DNA from: Holothuria scabra
Lineage: Eukaryota > Echinodermata > Holothuroidea > Aspidochirotida > Holothuriidae
Reading direction: 5' to 3'
Assembly (NCBI GenBank): GCA_037179385.1
Contig: CM074187.1
Coordinates: 3,658,001-3,722,000, forward strand
Length of the DNA stretch: 64,000 nucleotides
Within the stretch, counting starts at the first letter, position 1. The number at the start of each line of letters is the position of its first letter. The translations under genes were made by a program, and so were the position numbers. This document shows positions 25,301-40,300 of this stretch, piece after piece. A model generated the notes under the pieces. The model had not been told where the DNA came from. It made no database searches and saw only the letters and a program-made list of their open reading frames with translations.

Positions 25301-28300
25301 AGCTAAGATTCCAATTTCAATAGTAAAATATGAAAGCAGTTTCTCTTCTTCACCTCTGCTTTTACCCTAGGGACTACAATGCTGTTTCTAACACCCTCTT
25401 TAGGTTAAAAGGTCAAGTTGAAAGTCATTTATTAGATTCTACAGAGCTATGTTTGTTTCTTGGTCTTCTAGCCAAATTGTGAAGAAGAAATTGGTGGTAA
25501 TAAATCACTATCGGGCTGCCTTTAGTAGCAGAATTGTGGGCTTTTCCTTTTTTTTGCTTTTCAGGCAAACACATTGGGTAGTCTAAAGGAAAACCATGAC
25601 ATAATTTCTAGTCATCCATCATAAATTTTGGTGGTCAGGAATGACCAGATGACTGTTAAATTTCTTTGGTGCAGAAGCGACTGTGTTTATTTAAAATCAG
25701 TTTTGATCTACTTTGACTGTATTTGACCTTTGTGACTTCTTTTTAAGGTCTGGATTTGAATTGTTGAGATTGACCAAAAAGGCAATTAACTACCCTCCTA
25801 CAGTATACTACCCCAAACTCAAGTAAATGACATTTTAGTGAAAGGTGATGAATGTATTTGTCGCATGGAAGTGGGCAGTGTGCAGTGTGATAATTTGAAA
25901 AGTTTAGTGTTCCATTTCTCTCAAACGGCAAGTGCTTGTATGATTTTGAAATTTAATGTGCCCCTATGTTTTTGGGTGATGGCCAAAAGTCATTGGGGTT
26001 AAAGGTGCAAATTATGCCTTACCTTGGGACTACCTTAATACAATATCATCTTTAATGCAAGGAACCATAGTGCCCTTGGGCTCTTGTTTTAAATTTTATT
26101 AACTGAAACCAGGGAGTTGCAACTATGTGATGAAACGCTATTCGGGTTAATCTATTTTGAGGAAGGACAGACCGTTCACGCAGAGATGATGTTGTGTCAA
26201 TAAAGTATGTCACTGCTTCACATCGAAATAAATCATTTGAAGTGTAAATAAAGGAATTTTCCTGATGGATTTCGAATAGTATTGAATATCTGCCAAGATA
26301 CATTCAATCTACTTTGTCTATTGCCGATAAAAAGGTCAGACAAACTATATCCGTGTTGGTGAAACCCGCTTCGCTCTTGGGTTAAGCACCATACCTGTAT
26401 ATAATACTTATTTAATGTAATATGCGGTTAATGTCAATTTCTTTTCTTCTTCCAACAGTCATATACTGCGATTACACCGCGTCTGGAAGGTAAGCTAAGA
26501 AAACGATATGACTGGGTAATTTCGTAAACTCGGTGAAAGGAGGGGGAAATATTGAGGTGTTAATTTTTTATAAAACTCCTTTAAAGCGGGATCCGATTTT
26601 GAACGCTAGCGTTCAAATTCTGTGTGCTAGTGTTTATAATTTGAACGCTTACTTTAAGAATCTGAACTTCATCGGTTGTGTTGATAATTTGAGCACTAAG
26701 CGTTAAGCATTTGACACTAAAAGCATCATCCGTTCAAATGCGGTAAGTGTTCAATGAAGTGTTGGAGTCCGACGTTTAAAAGTGGAGTTAAAAGTGTTCA
26801 AATCAGCGTCCATACATCCCATAATGAAGAAAAGGCGTTCGGAATTGCTACCATACAGAGTATTCCGTCTGTGTGCTGACATGATTTGAATTGTGGACTA
26901 TTCCCGACCGCTTATGTTTCCAGTATGGGCAAATTAGTTCATATACCTTTCAGATGGAAGATGTTTCCTTATCAGTTTGACAGTCTGTATTTAAGTGTTA
27001 TATTTAGGACTATACTGAGGCTTCACCTCACCTTTGGACAGGGAGGGAGAAGGCCCCATTTAGGTGGATTGGGATATTCCACAGTACCCCGCCTCGTCCT
27101 CAAACATTGTTTCCTGAACCAGAACGTGAAACAAGTAACTGGAAATGATTTGATTATCTAACATGTAATTTCTGACAAAGTGACAGCAAAATGAAAAACG
27201 CTGGATATAGTGATACATCATAAATGATTGAAACCGTGGACAACAACCTCGTATTAAGCTTTACATTATGTAAACCCCTCCAGAAGTTATTCTAGGATTT
27301 TTACGTTTCGTGGGTTTGAGAGTCGTACATGCAGTAGTTCTGGACACCTGGCAGTTTTGATGAGCTAGTTAGAGTTTTACGCCCCAGTTTCCAACCTAGT
27401 GGTTCAAGTCGAGCCGGCCACGGCCTTTTTCCAGTTGTTGCTCACTGGCTTGTTTTTCCAACTCCATTGCCTGTGCGAAACATCAAGCACAACGAGACAA
27501 CGAGTCTTTGGTATGACTCGACCTGAGAATGGAACCCGGGCCTTCCGAGGTGGATGCTCCACTGTTCGACTAATGCCAAGGGTTTCTTGTTTAGCAGTTA
27601 CGAAACCTAAAAGAAAAAAATGAAGTCAAACTACGAAGTTTGTCATGTGAATGGTATTTACCGTATCAACGATTGCGTCATTGAACAATTTCGCTTTTCG
27701 AAAACTCTAACAGTCTAAGCATTGCAACCGCTGGGGCCCACTTTTACGAGAACCAAGAGAGGAGATTCGGGCCGGCTCTCATAGTTATATGTAGTACCTT
27801 GTTTAAACAGGAGTCTGAGCCTAGGTGTTTCTCATTGCACCTAGTCTATATATAACAAAGTTTACTCGGAAGTTGCTTCCATATATCGCCTCTTGTGAAA
27901 GTTTTACCCTTTCCTCGCAAATGTAAACATTTCAAATGCCAATGCCGCATCCCGACTTGAGTGGAAAACACTTTTCATGGGAGCACTTGATCAGTTTGCT
28001 AACGCAACAATAACCCGTGGAAAAGTGCAGAAGGTGAACCTTCTAAACGACGTGATGTTTATATTAACGTTTACTTGTTAGGCGACATGTTGATCCCCGA
28101 GCAACTGGTAATCTTCTCTCAGTTGTATCCACACTCCATCGAGGTTGAACGCATGCCTCATACGCATTGGAATGTATAGGCTAAAGAAAAAAAAACTGCA
28201 GTCGATGCAAACTTTGTGGAAGCGTTTTCAACAGTGTACCCAATGTTAAATTCAATAACAGATTTTTTCAGAGTCATGATATACTAGGTCTAATAATAAA

Positions 28301-31300
28301 CAAGTAGGCCTAGCTTACATTACCCAATTTATATCATTAGAGCAACATGACGAAAAAGAAGAGTGGATCAATGTACAGTAACTGTTATAATTCAAACCTG
28401 TTATTCCTACTTTATCGAACCCAGAGTACATATTGGGAATTGATAAGTATTGGGCTTGGCCATAAGGTGTTGGTTAAAACATTTTAATCAATTTAATGAT
28501 TTCTAAAACTGATAACAATGTGTGAAATTCGTCTGTTTATTATACACTCTTTAAAAGTTGGTTAAAAACATTCACCAACACTGGTCACGTATGTCAAATA
28601 CCTGAAACTGGTTAAGATTTCCCCAATATTGTTTACCACAGAGGCTGGTTACCCAATAAAGTGGTAAAAAACCTCTTGGATAACCCATTAATCAACAATT
28701 ATTGGGTAAACCTTAACCAATTTCAGGTATTTGACATACGTGACCACTGTTGGTGAATGTTTTTAACCAACTTTTTAAGAGTGCTTCTGTGAGGGCATTG
28801 TCGGGATACTCTACAAGAAATGGACTACACATATTACCGGACTGGGGAACTCCATACCCTTAATGTTCTCAGCGAAATTATCTATATACGTTTCATGCAT
28901 TAATGCCATAACACTACTTTTTTGCGGGAAGGAGTAACAACTGTACATTACCGGTATGAAATATAAGAAATATTCATTGCTTTCGTTCCATTTTCATTTT
29001 TCATCAGACCGGTTCGATTCATCGAGGATTACATCACTCAACATGTACATCCGTTATACGCCAATACGCACACGACTACCGGTCTTATGGCCAGGCAAAC
29101 TACACAGTTTAGAAAGGAAGCCAGGTAAGGCGATTTTCTGCAATAGAAAAGTTTAAAACTTCCTCTGTTGCAAGAAGGGAAGGAAAGACTAGCCCGAGGA
29201 ACGGACGAAGTATTTTCTTACAGCTTAATGGTACCAAATCTGAGGGGCGGCAGGCTAGAGGGGGCTGCAGCCACAGAGGCACCACGCAGGCTAAGGAAAA
29301 ACGTAAAATATTGTCAGTTGATAGATGTATTATGCTTTGAAGCAACATGAAGGGTTACAAATCTCTGGATCCCAATTTATACTTGCCATGTGATAGCTAA
29401 CAAGCTCCAAACATACTTGTGAAATTCTTGATATTCAAGACACCATATTCAGGTCACCTTATTCCGAAGTGAATGACTATTTTAAATGGGCCGGTGGGAG
29501 TCAGCCAATTTTCCGCTCATTTAATATAATATATAATGATAATATTAAATAAATGACTTAATACAGCTCCGTCACCATAATATATGTTTGTCGCCTCTTC
29601 ACACAGAGAACACCTCATTAAATAACTATGGCTTTAGCTTAGTCTTAAAACAATGTAAACTGGGTGAACACCTTAATTCAGCTGGAAGACTGATGGAGCA
29701 GAACCAAAAAAGGCACGATCACAAGCTTAAGTTTTAGTAATGTGGAAACGAGGCAGGTTATTACACGATGAACGAAGGGTACGGGTAGGTTTGTACGGAA
29801 AAATCAAGTTGTTAATGTAACCCGGGGCGATGTCATTTAGAGCCTTAAAAAACAACCAATAGGATGTTCTATTTAATTCGATGGGAAATATGTAGCCAGT
29901 GCAGATCATTTAAAAGAGAGGTTATATGGTTGTATTTAAGGGCACCAGTAATTAACCTGGCCGCCATATTTTGTACACGTTGGAGGAGGCTAACAAAGAC
30001 TGAGAAATACTATATGAAGTCATTTATTTATTATTTATTTTATTATCTAACTACGTTTGTATTTGGACAAACTATCAAACGTGGAATTATTGAACCGAAG
30101 CAGTTAAAGTCTGCTTTCGCCGAACGGCCCTTTGCCAGAAGACTGGGCGGACTTTAGAAAAAAGGACGTATTGAATCGGTAATGTAAATGGTCTTAGGGC
30201 AGCGAGGCTGGTCAAGTGTTGTCCTTCAGTGGATTTAGCTTCTTCAGGAAGCAGTTTTAATTTTTGGTTTCGCCGAACAGCCGTTTGCAAGAAGATCAGG
30301 TAGAAAAAGTATTATTGAGCCGGCGGGAAGCAGGCATTCTGATCTCCAAAAACCCTTTTGCATGGCTTTGATTTAGGAAAACACAAAGGGCAAAGGTTTC
30401 AACACTGTTTCACCAGCTTTCCCACCAACATGAATAACCATTGGGTTACTGCCGGAGGGGATAAAAACATTTCACTTAATTTATTTATTGTAGTCGTTTA
30501 ATCAAATCAGGGAGTTCTGTTCCAACTTCCTGATCCAATCCAACTTCGTCAGGTGAGAATTATATTGTTCTTCTTCCAAAGACTGCAATGTATATTTAGG
30601 GTAGAGAATGTTACATGGCAGTGAAGCAAACGGAACCCATTGCTTTTAAAATATCCGGTAGCAAAGGCATACCGGAACACTTCCGTTTTCGAGCACAATG
30701 TTTTTTCCGGGTGTCGAAAAAATATTCTCAACGAATTTCAACCGAAAATCCAAGCATTTCAAAGATTTCAAGGCACAGCGCCCGTTTAACCATGCCTTAT
30801 GATGCCCCTGTGATGTGCATCCAACTAACTGGCTAATCTGCCGAAACCGCGAGGTTGTCAGCATATCGTTACAAAGATCGTACAAAGCAGGCAAAGAAGA
30901 AAAGGGTAACCATATCAGTTACTGGGAATTGTCAAAAGAGATCATATTTCCAGGACAGAATCATTTTTCTTTTCGAATTCATGGAAAATTCAATTTTTTT
31001 CAGAATAGAGTACAATCTTAGTTTGAATGTTAATCAAAATTTTATAATTTTGAAAAATTTTGATGTCTGGGCGGATCCGGGATTTTAATTAAGAGGGTAA
31101 TAGATTCCCCAATTGGGTAGAATAACTCTACAGTGCGCTGGACGGGGTGTAAAAAATGAAGAAAACACTACAGAACAAGTCCGTGGTACAAATATATGGT
31201 GTTTTTAATTTGCCAGTTTTATTTTAAGAAGAATCATATGTTCGCCTTTTCGGGTCCATCCTAGAAAGGGGAAAGTTCAGTCTTGGATTTTTTTATGGGA

Positions 31301-34300
31301 TGCACGGCACCTCCCTTAGGTCCATCAAATAATGGTGGAGCTGCTTTATTTACCCCTGATGTTTAATGAAAAAATCAATGTGCATTCACTGACTAGTAAT
31401 TTAGAAAACTTGGAAATGTAGATAATTTTGCCGACACGTATTGTTACCGTCACGATTTAAGACCAATAATGGGAAATGAAACTTTTCTGTCAGTGCCCTG
31501 GTCATGGTCAACGTCATCAGGCAATACATGTCATTAAAGTATTGTTTTGCGCTACCTGTTGGAGATCACACAATCTTTTACCTTTCATATACAAGCGTGG
31601 ACATAATTGGCCTTTTATCTGTTTCACCTTAAGCCTTTCAAATTAAAACGTGGCTTTTGCACTTTTCAAGAAGTCACGTAGGCCCAATAAAACGGAAAGG
31701 GACATCCGCTACGCCATCCAGCACTGGAAAACACGAAGATATGTAATGATTAGGGTGCCATGGTAAATAAAATGCACTGTAAAAAATGTTTGTACATTTA
31801 TAGAAAATAAAATAAAGAAGAACAAAAGATTACATAAAAAGTGCTGTCAACTCATTGACAGCACTTTTATGTATTCTTTTTGTATTTCTTTATTTTTTCT
31901 TCTGTAATTGTACAAAAATTTTGTAACATTACAGACATTTTTTACAGTGTGGTATCATGTTCATGCTTGCACCGTTCCTAACAGTTTTTAAGAGACTATA
32001 AAAAGGAGCTTTTATTGTTTGGGCTCATTTTTTGGACACAAATGTGGTGGATTACCAGGCAGGAGAATTTCCTACCAACAATTTTCAAAACTCTATTTCT
32101 CACAAAATGTTTAAAATGTCTCTACCGAATATTTGGCGTGCTTTCTAGTTTGGTCAGGGTTTCAGGTGTCAGGGGCCTAGTAACTGTCTATGGCAAGCCA
32201 CATTCCCAACAATTCCATAGCTGTCATATCCTGGCTGCTCATTCTTCCTTTTTACAACAGAAATACCCAAAATATTTACTGCCTTGTTCTTCTTTTAGAC
32301 AACTCATTAAATCTTCCGTCAACGCAGGTGAGGATGATGTTTTAATATTTTGTGGGAGTGGTACGACGGGTGCTGTCAACAAACTTGTGTCAGCTTTGAA
32401 ACTGAAGTCAGAAGGAGGAAAGAATACGGTAAGCTGTAAAACAAATTGGCCATTAAGATGTGGGTTTAAAAAAGAGAAAGGTGGGAATATTCGTTTAGAT
32501 ATGACGTTGATTTTAAGCAACAGGGACGACAATGTTGAAGATAGAGGAAAAATACAGTTACGTAGCCGAAGACTCGTGATTGAGTAGGATTTAATTTGCA
32601 CAAGTTGTAGTTGACCCAGAAACTCTCTATGGTGCAGAAGTAAAAACGTTATGCCTAAAAGCAAATAAGCGGCGCGGCCCTCAAACTAATGGATGACCTT
32701 ATCTTTATTTAGTCCTACGGGAGGTATTAATGAGTAAAGGCTTGACTTATCTCCACAATAAAATGGGTTGCATGTGCAGATATTATATATTTTAGTGTTA
32801 AAATGTATCGATATGATGTCAAAGTTTCTTGACTTACCCAGCGAAATGATGATTTTTAAAACTTTATAAAAGGTTTAAAACCGTACAAAACCTCTAAAAT
32901 GATGTTCACTCATGTGTCATTTGTGTAAGTTAATTTGATATTTTGAAATAAAAAAAAACTGGTGATGCCAATGGAATGATACCACCTTAAGCAGCGTCGA
33001 TTCGCGTGAAAATTGAGGGGTGGTAGAAGAAGCCAGAGGATGGAATAAAAGAAAGAGCGCCCTTGAAGCAAATGCATTATTGGAAATAAAATATGAAATT
33101 CATGTGGTAGAATAAACAAATTGTCTCCTCAAAATTTCAGCCTATATTTACTCACAACATGTTAACGCGTTTAAAGTGTACATTACCGTATTTTTTTATT
33201 CTTAATTATAGCACTATTGGCCACACCTGCTTGTTACAATTCACTCAACTCCTATAACTGGGAAGTACAAAATCTGGGGGCAAAACCCCCTGGTTCCCCC
33301 ACCCTCATCCTCGCCACCGTGTGTAGGTCAATGAATGGAATGGTACCCTGGTCTTTCTATCCACGATTATGTAAGCCACTGGAAGTCGGCTGCTTTGAAA
33401 GCCATATATTTCCAAAAAGCGTCAACCTTGAATATTTATTTTTTGTTCAGGTAGTATTTGTTGGACCTTACGAACATCATTCAAATATTCTCCCATGGAA
33501 GGAATCCGGAGCACAGGTAAGGACATTAATTATGAAAGAAGTGCGTTACGGAGAACTTGGGTATCCCTCAAGTTTTCAACTTTCCACGTCATTTATTTTG
33601 GTCAAATGTATATTTTCATAATGACCGATATATTCGGATAGGTCTATATACAGCTGTACAATGTTAGTTTGAGTGGCAACCACATGAAAGATATTTAAGT
33701 TTATTGACACCCCTTAAGAAAGTACCATTAAGAGACATATTGTTTTGGTTTTTCACTTGTCAACAAAACCATAGAAAATTATGTTGTGTGGGCATACTAC
33801 ATGCAATTCCTTTCCTATTCATAATTGAACGTCGTTGTTTTATTGCATATTATTTGTACATGATATACATTCTAATGTCGAATAATCACATTGAGACAGT
33901 ATGGAAGGTGTGAGAAAGGTCACGGAGCTTGCACTTTTAGCAAAAGGAGAAAAATAAAATCTTGGCAATTTAAAGTTTCGCATTTTCACTATATTGGGGA
34001 ATAGAAAAAGAAAAGAAGGAACTGGGGTCTGTAAAAAAAAAATAGTGAAAATAAAAGAAGATCGCTTCCGTGAAGAACTGGCACTTTTGAATGATGACAG
34101 AATACATCGGGTACCTTTTTTACAAAATCGTATGTGAACACACCACATTAATGTCCGTCATTATTAAATAATAGTCAATTTTTGAAGAGGGGAACCGTGA
34201 AGTAGTGGTACTAATCACAAGAATCCCTCACAACTTCTTACAGAAGGATAAATACCTGCAGTAATTTTGATGGATAGGCAAAACTCTCACGGTATTGCAA

Positions 34301-37300
34301 TAGGATAAAAAGGGAGGGACAAGAGTATTTTAAAGAGCGATAAGAATTTTCTAGTTAGGTGAAGTTAAACTTTGAATATACTTTCCTAGTTACTGAAGGT
34401 ATGTGATCTTTCCGGTTGATGTTCCTATCAATTGAAGCTAACTCCTAGAAAATTGGCACTATTCGAGTGGTGTACTTGAAAATAACAGATATTAATTAAA
34501 TGAGGGGTTAGTCTGTTAACTTACTGAGCTGAAAAGTAAAATGGTATCCTTCTTGGGATTAGGGAAACCTTATTGACTCAAAAGTTTTTAACAGAGCTGA
34601 AAAGTGCAGAGGTATTCTTCTTGAGATAAGGGAAACCTTATTGAGGCAAAACGAGGGGTACACCGTCGTTACTTTTTCCTGAACAACATCAGATAAGTTC
34701 GCCAGTGCTCCTTTGGTCAGTCTAACATGACAGTTACACCCCCTACATCTACAGGGTAAATATCGTGATCGTTCTGAAAATGGTTTTTGCGCCACACACC
34801 CCCTGGAGGAAGGTGTGTATCAGATTATTACAATCTGACTAGAAGGTTACTTTACGTCAAGTTTAGGCCTTCAATTCTACACCGTGATACCTCAAAAAGC
34901 TGTTTACATACCCTGGAAAGTGCTATTCCTGGCAAGTTGAGGGTAGTCTACCACTGCTGGGTGTTTTCAGTGCGCCGCAGGACAACCAGTGAGACGATCT
35001 CACAATAGGCTTATGTCTCGTCCGAACATGAACAATCCTCAGTGGGCCTACCCGACAGCGTATTAGTTAAGAACATGTCAGTTTGAACTTTGTGTAAGTC
35101 ACCGACACATGTAATGCTAGTTGCAGAGATTTAGTATAGAGAGTCCGGCAATAATCTTTGGAACCATTTCCTCAGTCCCAAATCGTTGTTTTCGTTTTGA
35201 TGGTGGTTCCTTCTGTTCATCCTTGTACCAATTTGGATTTTGGCCTCTCGTCTGTCTTTTGTATGAAGTTCGGCTGGCTCAAGTGTTCCAGTATCGTCAA
35301 GTTATGTGAGAAGCTTGAAATTTTTAAGGAAAATGCACACCTTATTCAAATTTCAAAAGTTATGGTTTTCTTCGATACATGCCTACCATTTATTAGAAAT
35401 TCATCTCACAGTTTGCATTTTCATCATCAAAAGACTTATACTACAGGGGCGCTTCGGCCATCTTTTTTGGATTTGGAGGGCGTGGTCCCGAGTGATCACG
35501 TGATCTCTTTCTGTTTATATGGGCAATTTGCCATCAGAAGGGGAGCCGTGAATGGCACAACTTTTTGTCGACACCCTACTGAGATAAGTGATTATAACGA
35601 TAGTGAATCTCCCGCTTGGAGGATACCAAAAGGCAAGAGTTATGCACGTTTTTGTTCTGATGTAAGCCAGTCGTGTAACGACAAATACATTTTATGTCAA
35701 AAATCGAACAAATGTCGAATATTGAAACATCGAAGTGTTAATGTATTAGTTAACCTGAAGGTCGTCATTTTCGGAGTTTTCGCTACCCTTATCCTTTATA
35801 AAACCTTGATTTTACTTTTCGACAACTCATTGATATAACAATTATTGTTACAGAATGTTTTTCGGGTTAGTGTTTCCAGATGGTTAAATGATCGGACAAT
35901 TTCCTGTATGAGAGTGCACATTACCTCTAAAGGAAAGACCTAGTGAAGAGTTGTTCGTGTGTTTGGAATGCTAGGCACGCTTATATAGACAACAGGATAA
36001 GCAAAATCGTTCTGCACATGAATTCACTTCCCATAAAGAAGACCTCAAACTCAATCACCCAATTCATAATAAGACATGGTTGCCTCAAATTCCACTTATT
36101 GATCACCATATTAAGATCCCAATATATCAACAGGTTAGAAATGAAAGAAGTAAATAAGTGGTTAAACATGACGGATTTCTGCGTGTAGGCCTAGATGGCC
36201 TACATTTAAATAGTCACCTTACACTGCATTGTTTGCTAACGTTCATTTCCCTCCGTAAAGTTGTAAAAAGAGACCAATTCGTTGCTGCAAGTTTCGCATA
36301 CGCGTGTGTTGCTTTTCTTGTTTGTGACAGTCAGCTGTAACATCAAAATCTTTCCTCATGCATAATTTACCTACAAATCTGTGGTTCTCATAAGCACCGT
36401 CACGGAATAGATAGCATAGCAATGGAAATTGCCGTAATTGAAGGTTGTCCTGTTTGTTTCCTCGCCCCCAAGGCAGGCAAAAATTATTTCAGTTGCTGGT
36501 AAACACGATATTTCAAGAAAGCAATGACCGTTACTTTTCACTTTTCATGTTTGGTTCTGTTGTTTGGAGAGAGAGAATTATGTTGTTCTTCTGCATATTT
36601 CATGCAAGGTCACACGTTGTATAACTGCAACAACTTCGGAAAATGATTGGTAAACGCAATATCGAAAGATAGCTACGACCGGAGGAGAACCAAAATCGTT
36701 TCTGGTGGTGATCAAAGGTCACTTGAGGTCATTAGAGCTCAACCTACAGAAACCTTGTAATTGGGTTTTCAATATTTTGACACCCTCGACAGTTTGACGT
36801 TAGCTTGCAACATTTTATCCATTTTTCCCCCTGAAAACCCCCACTCTAAGATATCTTCGTGATTTTGAGTCATACCGAAGAAAATTTCAGGTATGTTGTG
36901 TCTCATGCATGCCTATGCTTGCGAAACAAAAAAGAAAAGAAAATTTGGTGTCAAAGTCGGTCAAAATAGATGCAAATCTTCCCCGATAAATCTTCGCCTC
37001 GTACCACATTAGGGGGATTGCGTGGGTATTTCAAACCCCTTCCACACAGGTGGCTTGATACAGGCGAAGGTCTGTTTTTTACTTGCAATAACCTAACACA
37101 GTATGTTTTTAATATTTATTTTCAAAGGTTGAAAGAATCAAGGACACGAAGAGCGGTAACATCGACTGTGAAGACCTCGACAAAAAGCTGAGGGTGAGTA
37201 TGTGTTCCAGCTTTAGGTGCCACAACTGGGTAAATACAAATCAAGCAAAACGTTTTGTATCGCTCGTGAATTCAAGTTTTGTATATTCTTCCCCATCCCT

Positions 37301-40300
37301 TTATGGCATGATTTTTTTTTCAATTTTTTCAAACCAAAACATCCAAGTTGACGTATGTAGGCTACTTATTTGCAATCGCTCGATTGACAATATGTCCAAT
37401 GTTGGCCAAAGATGCATGACATAAGTGTTGGTTAAAGTCAAAATGCCCATACTCCTGAGCAACCTTAGCAACTTCTCAGCAGCATAGGATTGACCAACAA
37501 ATTAATTGTTTATAGCGGGAAACTTACCCACAATTGGGTGGAAGTCATTCCAAAGTTAACCAATGCTAATCTCGGATGCTTGACATGCAGACGTGCTTCT
37601 AAAAGTGATATGTCGAAGTTATTAAATGTTGTACCAAATGTTGGGTAATAATTTAATCAACTCCTGAACAAAATCACATTGACCAGCAAAGAGGCCCAAC
37701 GGTTTTAGAGTGTGGGCCTGGAATTTAACTTGAAAAATGCACGTTAAAGAAAAGGAAAGTCATTGGCTTTGGTCATAACAGTGATGTATAATTGAATTCC
37801 TAACCAACTGTGTGAGTGGCGCGATGCTGTCTTCATATCCAGGTGTATTGATAACATTACGTTCATTAGAAGTTTCAAAAATGGGGTGTAAGACATATCA
37901 TTGACCCGTACTTTTGAAAGCGGGAAAGTTTGAATTTTCTGACCCCTAGTCTCCCATATTGTGTCAGTATTCGGCATGAGATGCATATCTAAAGGTCTTT
38001 CTTTGAGGCGCGGCGACATTGAAAAATATTGAAAAGAGAGGCTGAGTGCCAACCATTTCCGGAGCGGACTCCTCAGCTCCTCAGCTTCCAAAACCACCTG
38101 TACAAGAAATATACCGTACAGCAGACAAAGTGCCAACAAGACAATCTATTCGGAGCCCCAGCCCCCTCCATCAGTTGACGCGGATCGTGCAGGAATATTT
38201 TTGTCCTTCATAGTCCCCAGATGACCGGAAAAGGCATGTGCCACGTATGTTGGGCTGCAGGTGCTTTTGATCGATGAAGAATATATTCAACACTTTTTCT
38301 TGGATCCCTTGCCAAATATTGGGTGCTTATTCCTTGTTCTTCTCTTGGTGGATTGAGTCCTCAAGTCTCCTGAATCCTCCTATAATGCTCTCTTTAATTG
38401 AAGGGACTATGTTGTATCACCACAGGCTAACTTCGGCATATTTAGAACATACTCCATTTGACCTCACATTAGTTTCTACAATCCATAACAAAACTATTTC
38501 CACATCATTTAAAGCAGCCGCTTGGGAATTAGGTTCTAAGATAGGCTAGTAAGTTCAATTGGTTGATTACAGTTGTCTCTCTTTTTTGTGAGAACTCGGG
38601 TAATAACAGGGGTAATAGGGCAATACGTTGTATTATCCAGGTTTTTCAACTGAAAAACTTCAACCGATACAAAGGAAATCACGTAGACACACCGTCATAA
38701 ACACGGCGTGAGTTCAAACAGTACGTACTGATATTTCCTTATTTTTGCATGACTGGTCACTCAATGAAAATAAATATACAGCGTCTATTGCTTTCAGTTA
38801 CTCAACCCTCCATCGAAAACTTGAACACATATCAGCGAAATGTGACTTATTTGCTGTCTGTGCTCATTTGCTTGTCTGATGTGATGATATTTTCAAAGTG
38901 ATGCTGTACGAAGTTTTGACAGCTTTGAAAAATCATTTGTAAAAGGTCGGCTTAAACATCACATATCCTTGGAGTGGTTGCCCTGGTTTTAGGCTTCGGT
39001 CCCTATGGATTTCTTCCACGAAATTCGTAATATTATTTTCTATACAAATGCAAAGCGTAATGGTGGGTACTCAGTATCATCCTTTTTTGAAGATAAAATT
39101 CTCCTCGAATTTTTTTATATTACATGAGGAGAACCTTTTCCCATCCCTGTTCTTTCCCTGTACAACCAATGAAATGAAATAAGTCCTTTATTCAAAAATA
39201 GTTCAAGTGTTTGATTGACGTGATGACATCGTTAGATTAACCTATATCATAATCACTTTCATTACATCGGTCAGACAGCGACCACTCTTGGAAGAGTCCA
39301 GTGAACTATTCGCATCCTGATCCTGTGATGAAATACAGATTTCCTTTTGCTTTCCTGCAATTTGTAACAACAGATCAGCTGGGATACTTACTGTCTAGCC
39401 CGCAGTTAAGGTGATATGATATAGGTTAATCACTATGCAATTTTTTCATAGATCATAATTGATGCAGGTGTCTAAACAGAGTAACAATATATGACGAAAG
39501 CACGGCTGTCAGATATTGTGTATCATTAGGCAACGGCCAATTTTCATGTGATACTTTGGTTGGGTACCTCTCCCTTCTGCTGGTGTAATCTTTATCAAAA
39601 AGTGCCCTACCTTAGACACTGTGTTTCATTTTTTATTTGTTTTGTTTTGTTTTGTGTTGTGTTGTGTTGTGTTGTGTTGTGTTGTGTTGTGTTGTGTTGT
39701 GTTGTGTTGTGTTGTGTTAAAAATTCTACTCACACAACATGGTATCACAGATAGTATTATTATGTCCAAATATACACCGAATGATGCACAGTGCTTAACA
39801 AGGCAGTTTTTTAGAATATTTGCAAAGACTGCTTCCGAATCCACCAGACATGTTTTCAAGGTGACAAACACCGTTTTCACTCACCCTAATAAATAATTCC
39901 AAATCCGATCGTTTGCTAATGAAGCATATCATGAAATGGTTTTATCTTTATGTGTCTAAAAAATCCTCTTGAGTGGTCTGCAATTACACGCTGTTGTAAC
40001 CCTGAAATATACAAGTTGATTGTCTGTGAGAAACGACAATGTAATACCTGTACAAATTTCAGTTTTGTTGAGTCGGTTTAAATAGGGTCCGAACTCAACT
40101 ACAAAGGCAGTTCAATCCGGTACGCCCCCCTGGGCCATTTACTTGTTCAGTATTCAAATATTATGGAAGACCCAAATGAGACCGAGATCCCGAAGAGGGT
40201 CTCGGCCTTGCTATTTGCAGACTGAAGAACGTGCGTTCTTCAGTCTGAAATCAGGTAAATATGGGCATTTCAATTTCTTTAGAATTCAAGAGAATATCCC

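Noticed and set aside
32015..32587. 190-codon open frame as a separate gene
   Set aside because: It is exon 5 with fortuitously open intron sequence on both sides; only the part between the splice sites resembles the enzyme family.
33217..33621. 134-codon frame as a separate gene
   Set aside because: Contains exon 6 (EHHSNILPW) with intron read-through at both ends.
37744..38139. 131-codon antisense frame with a hydrophobic start
   Set aside because: No family motif and no splice or promoter support; length is within chance for AT-rich DNA.
39548..39896. Cys/Val-repeat proteins on both strands
   Set aside because: Pure translation of the TTGTG microsatellite.
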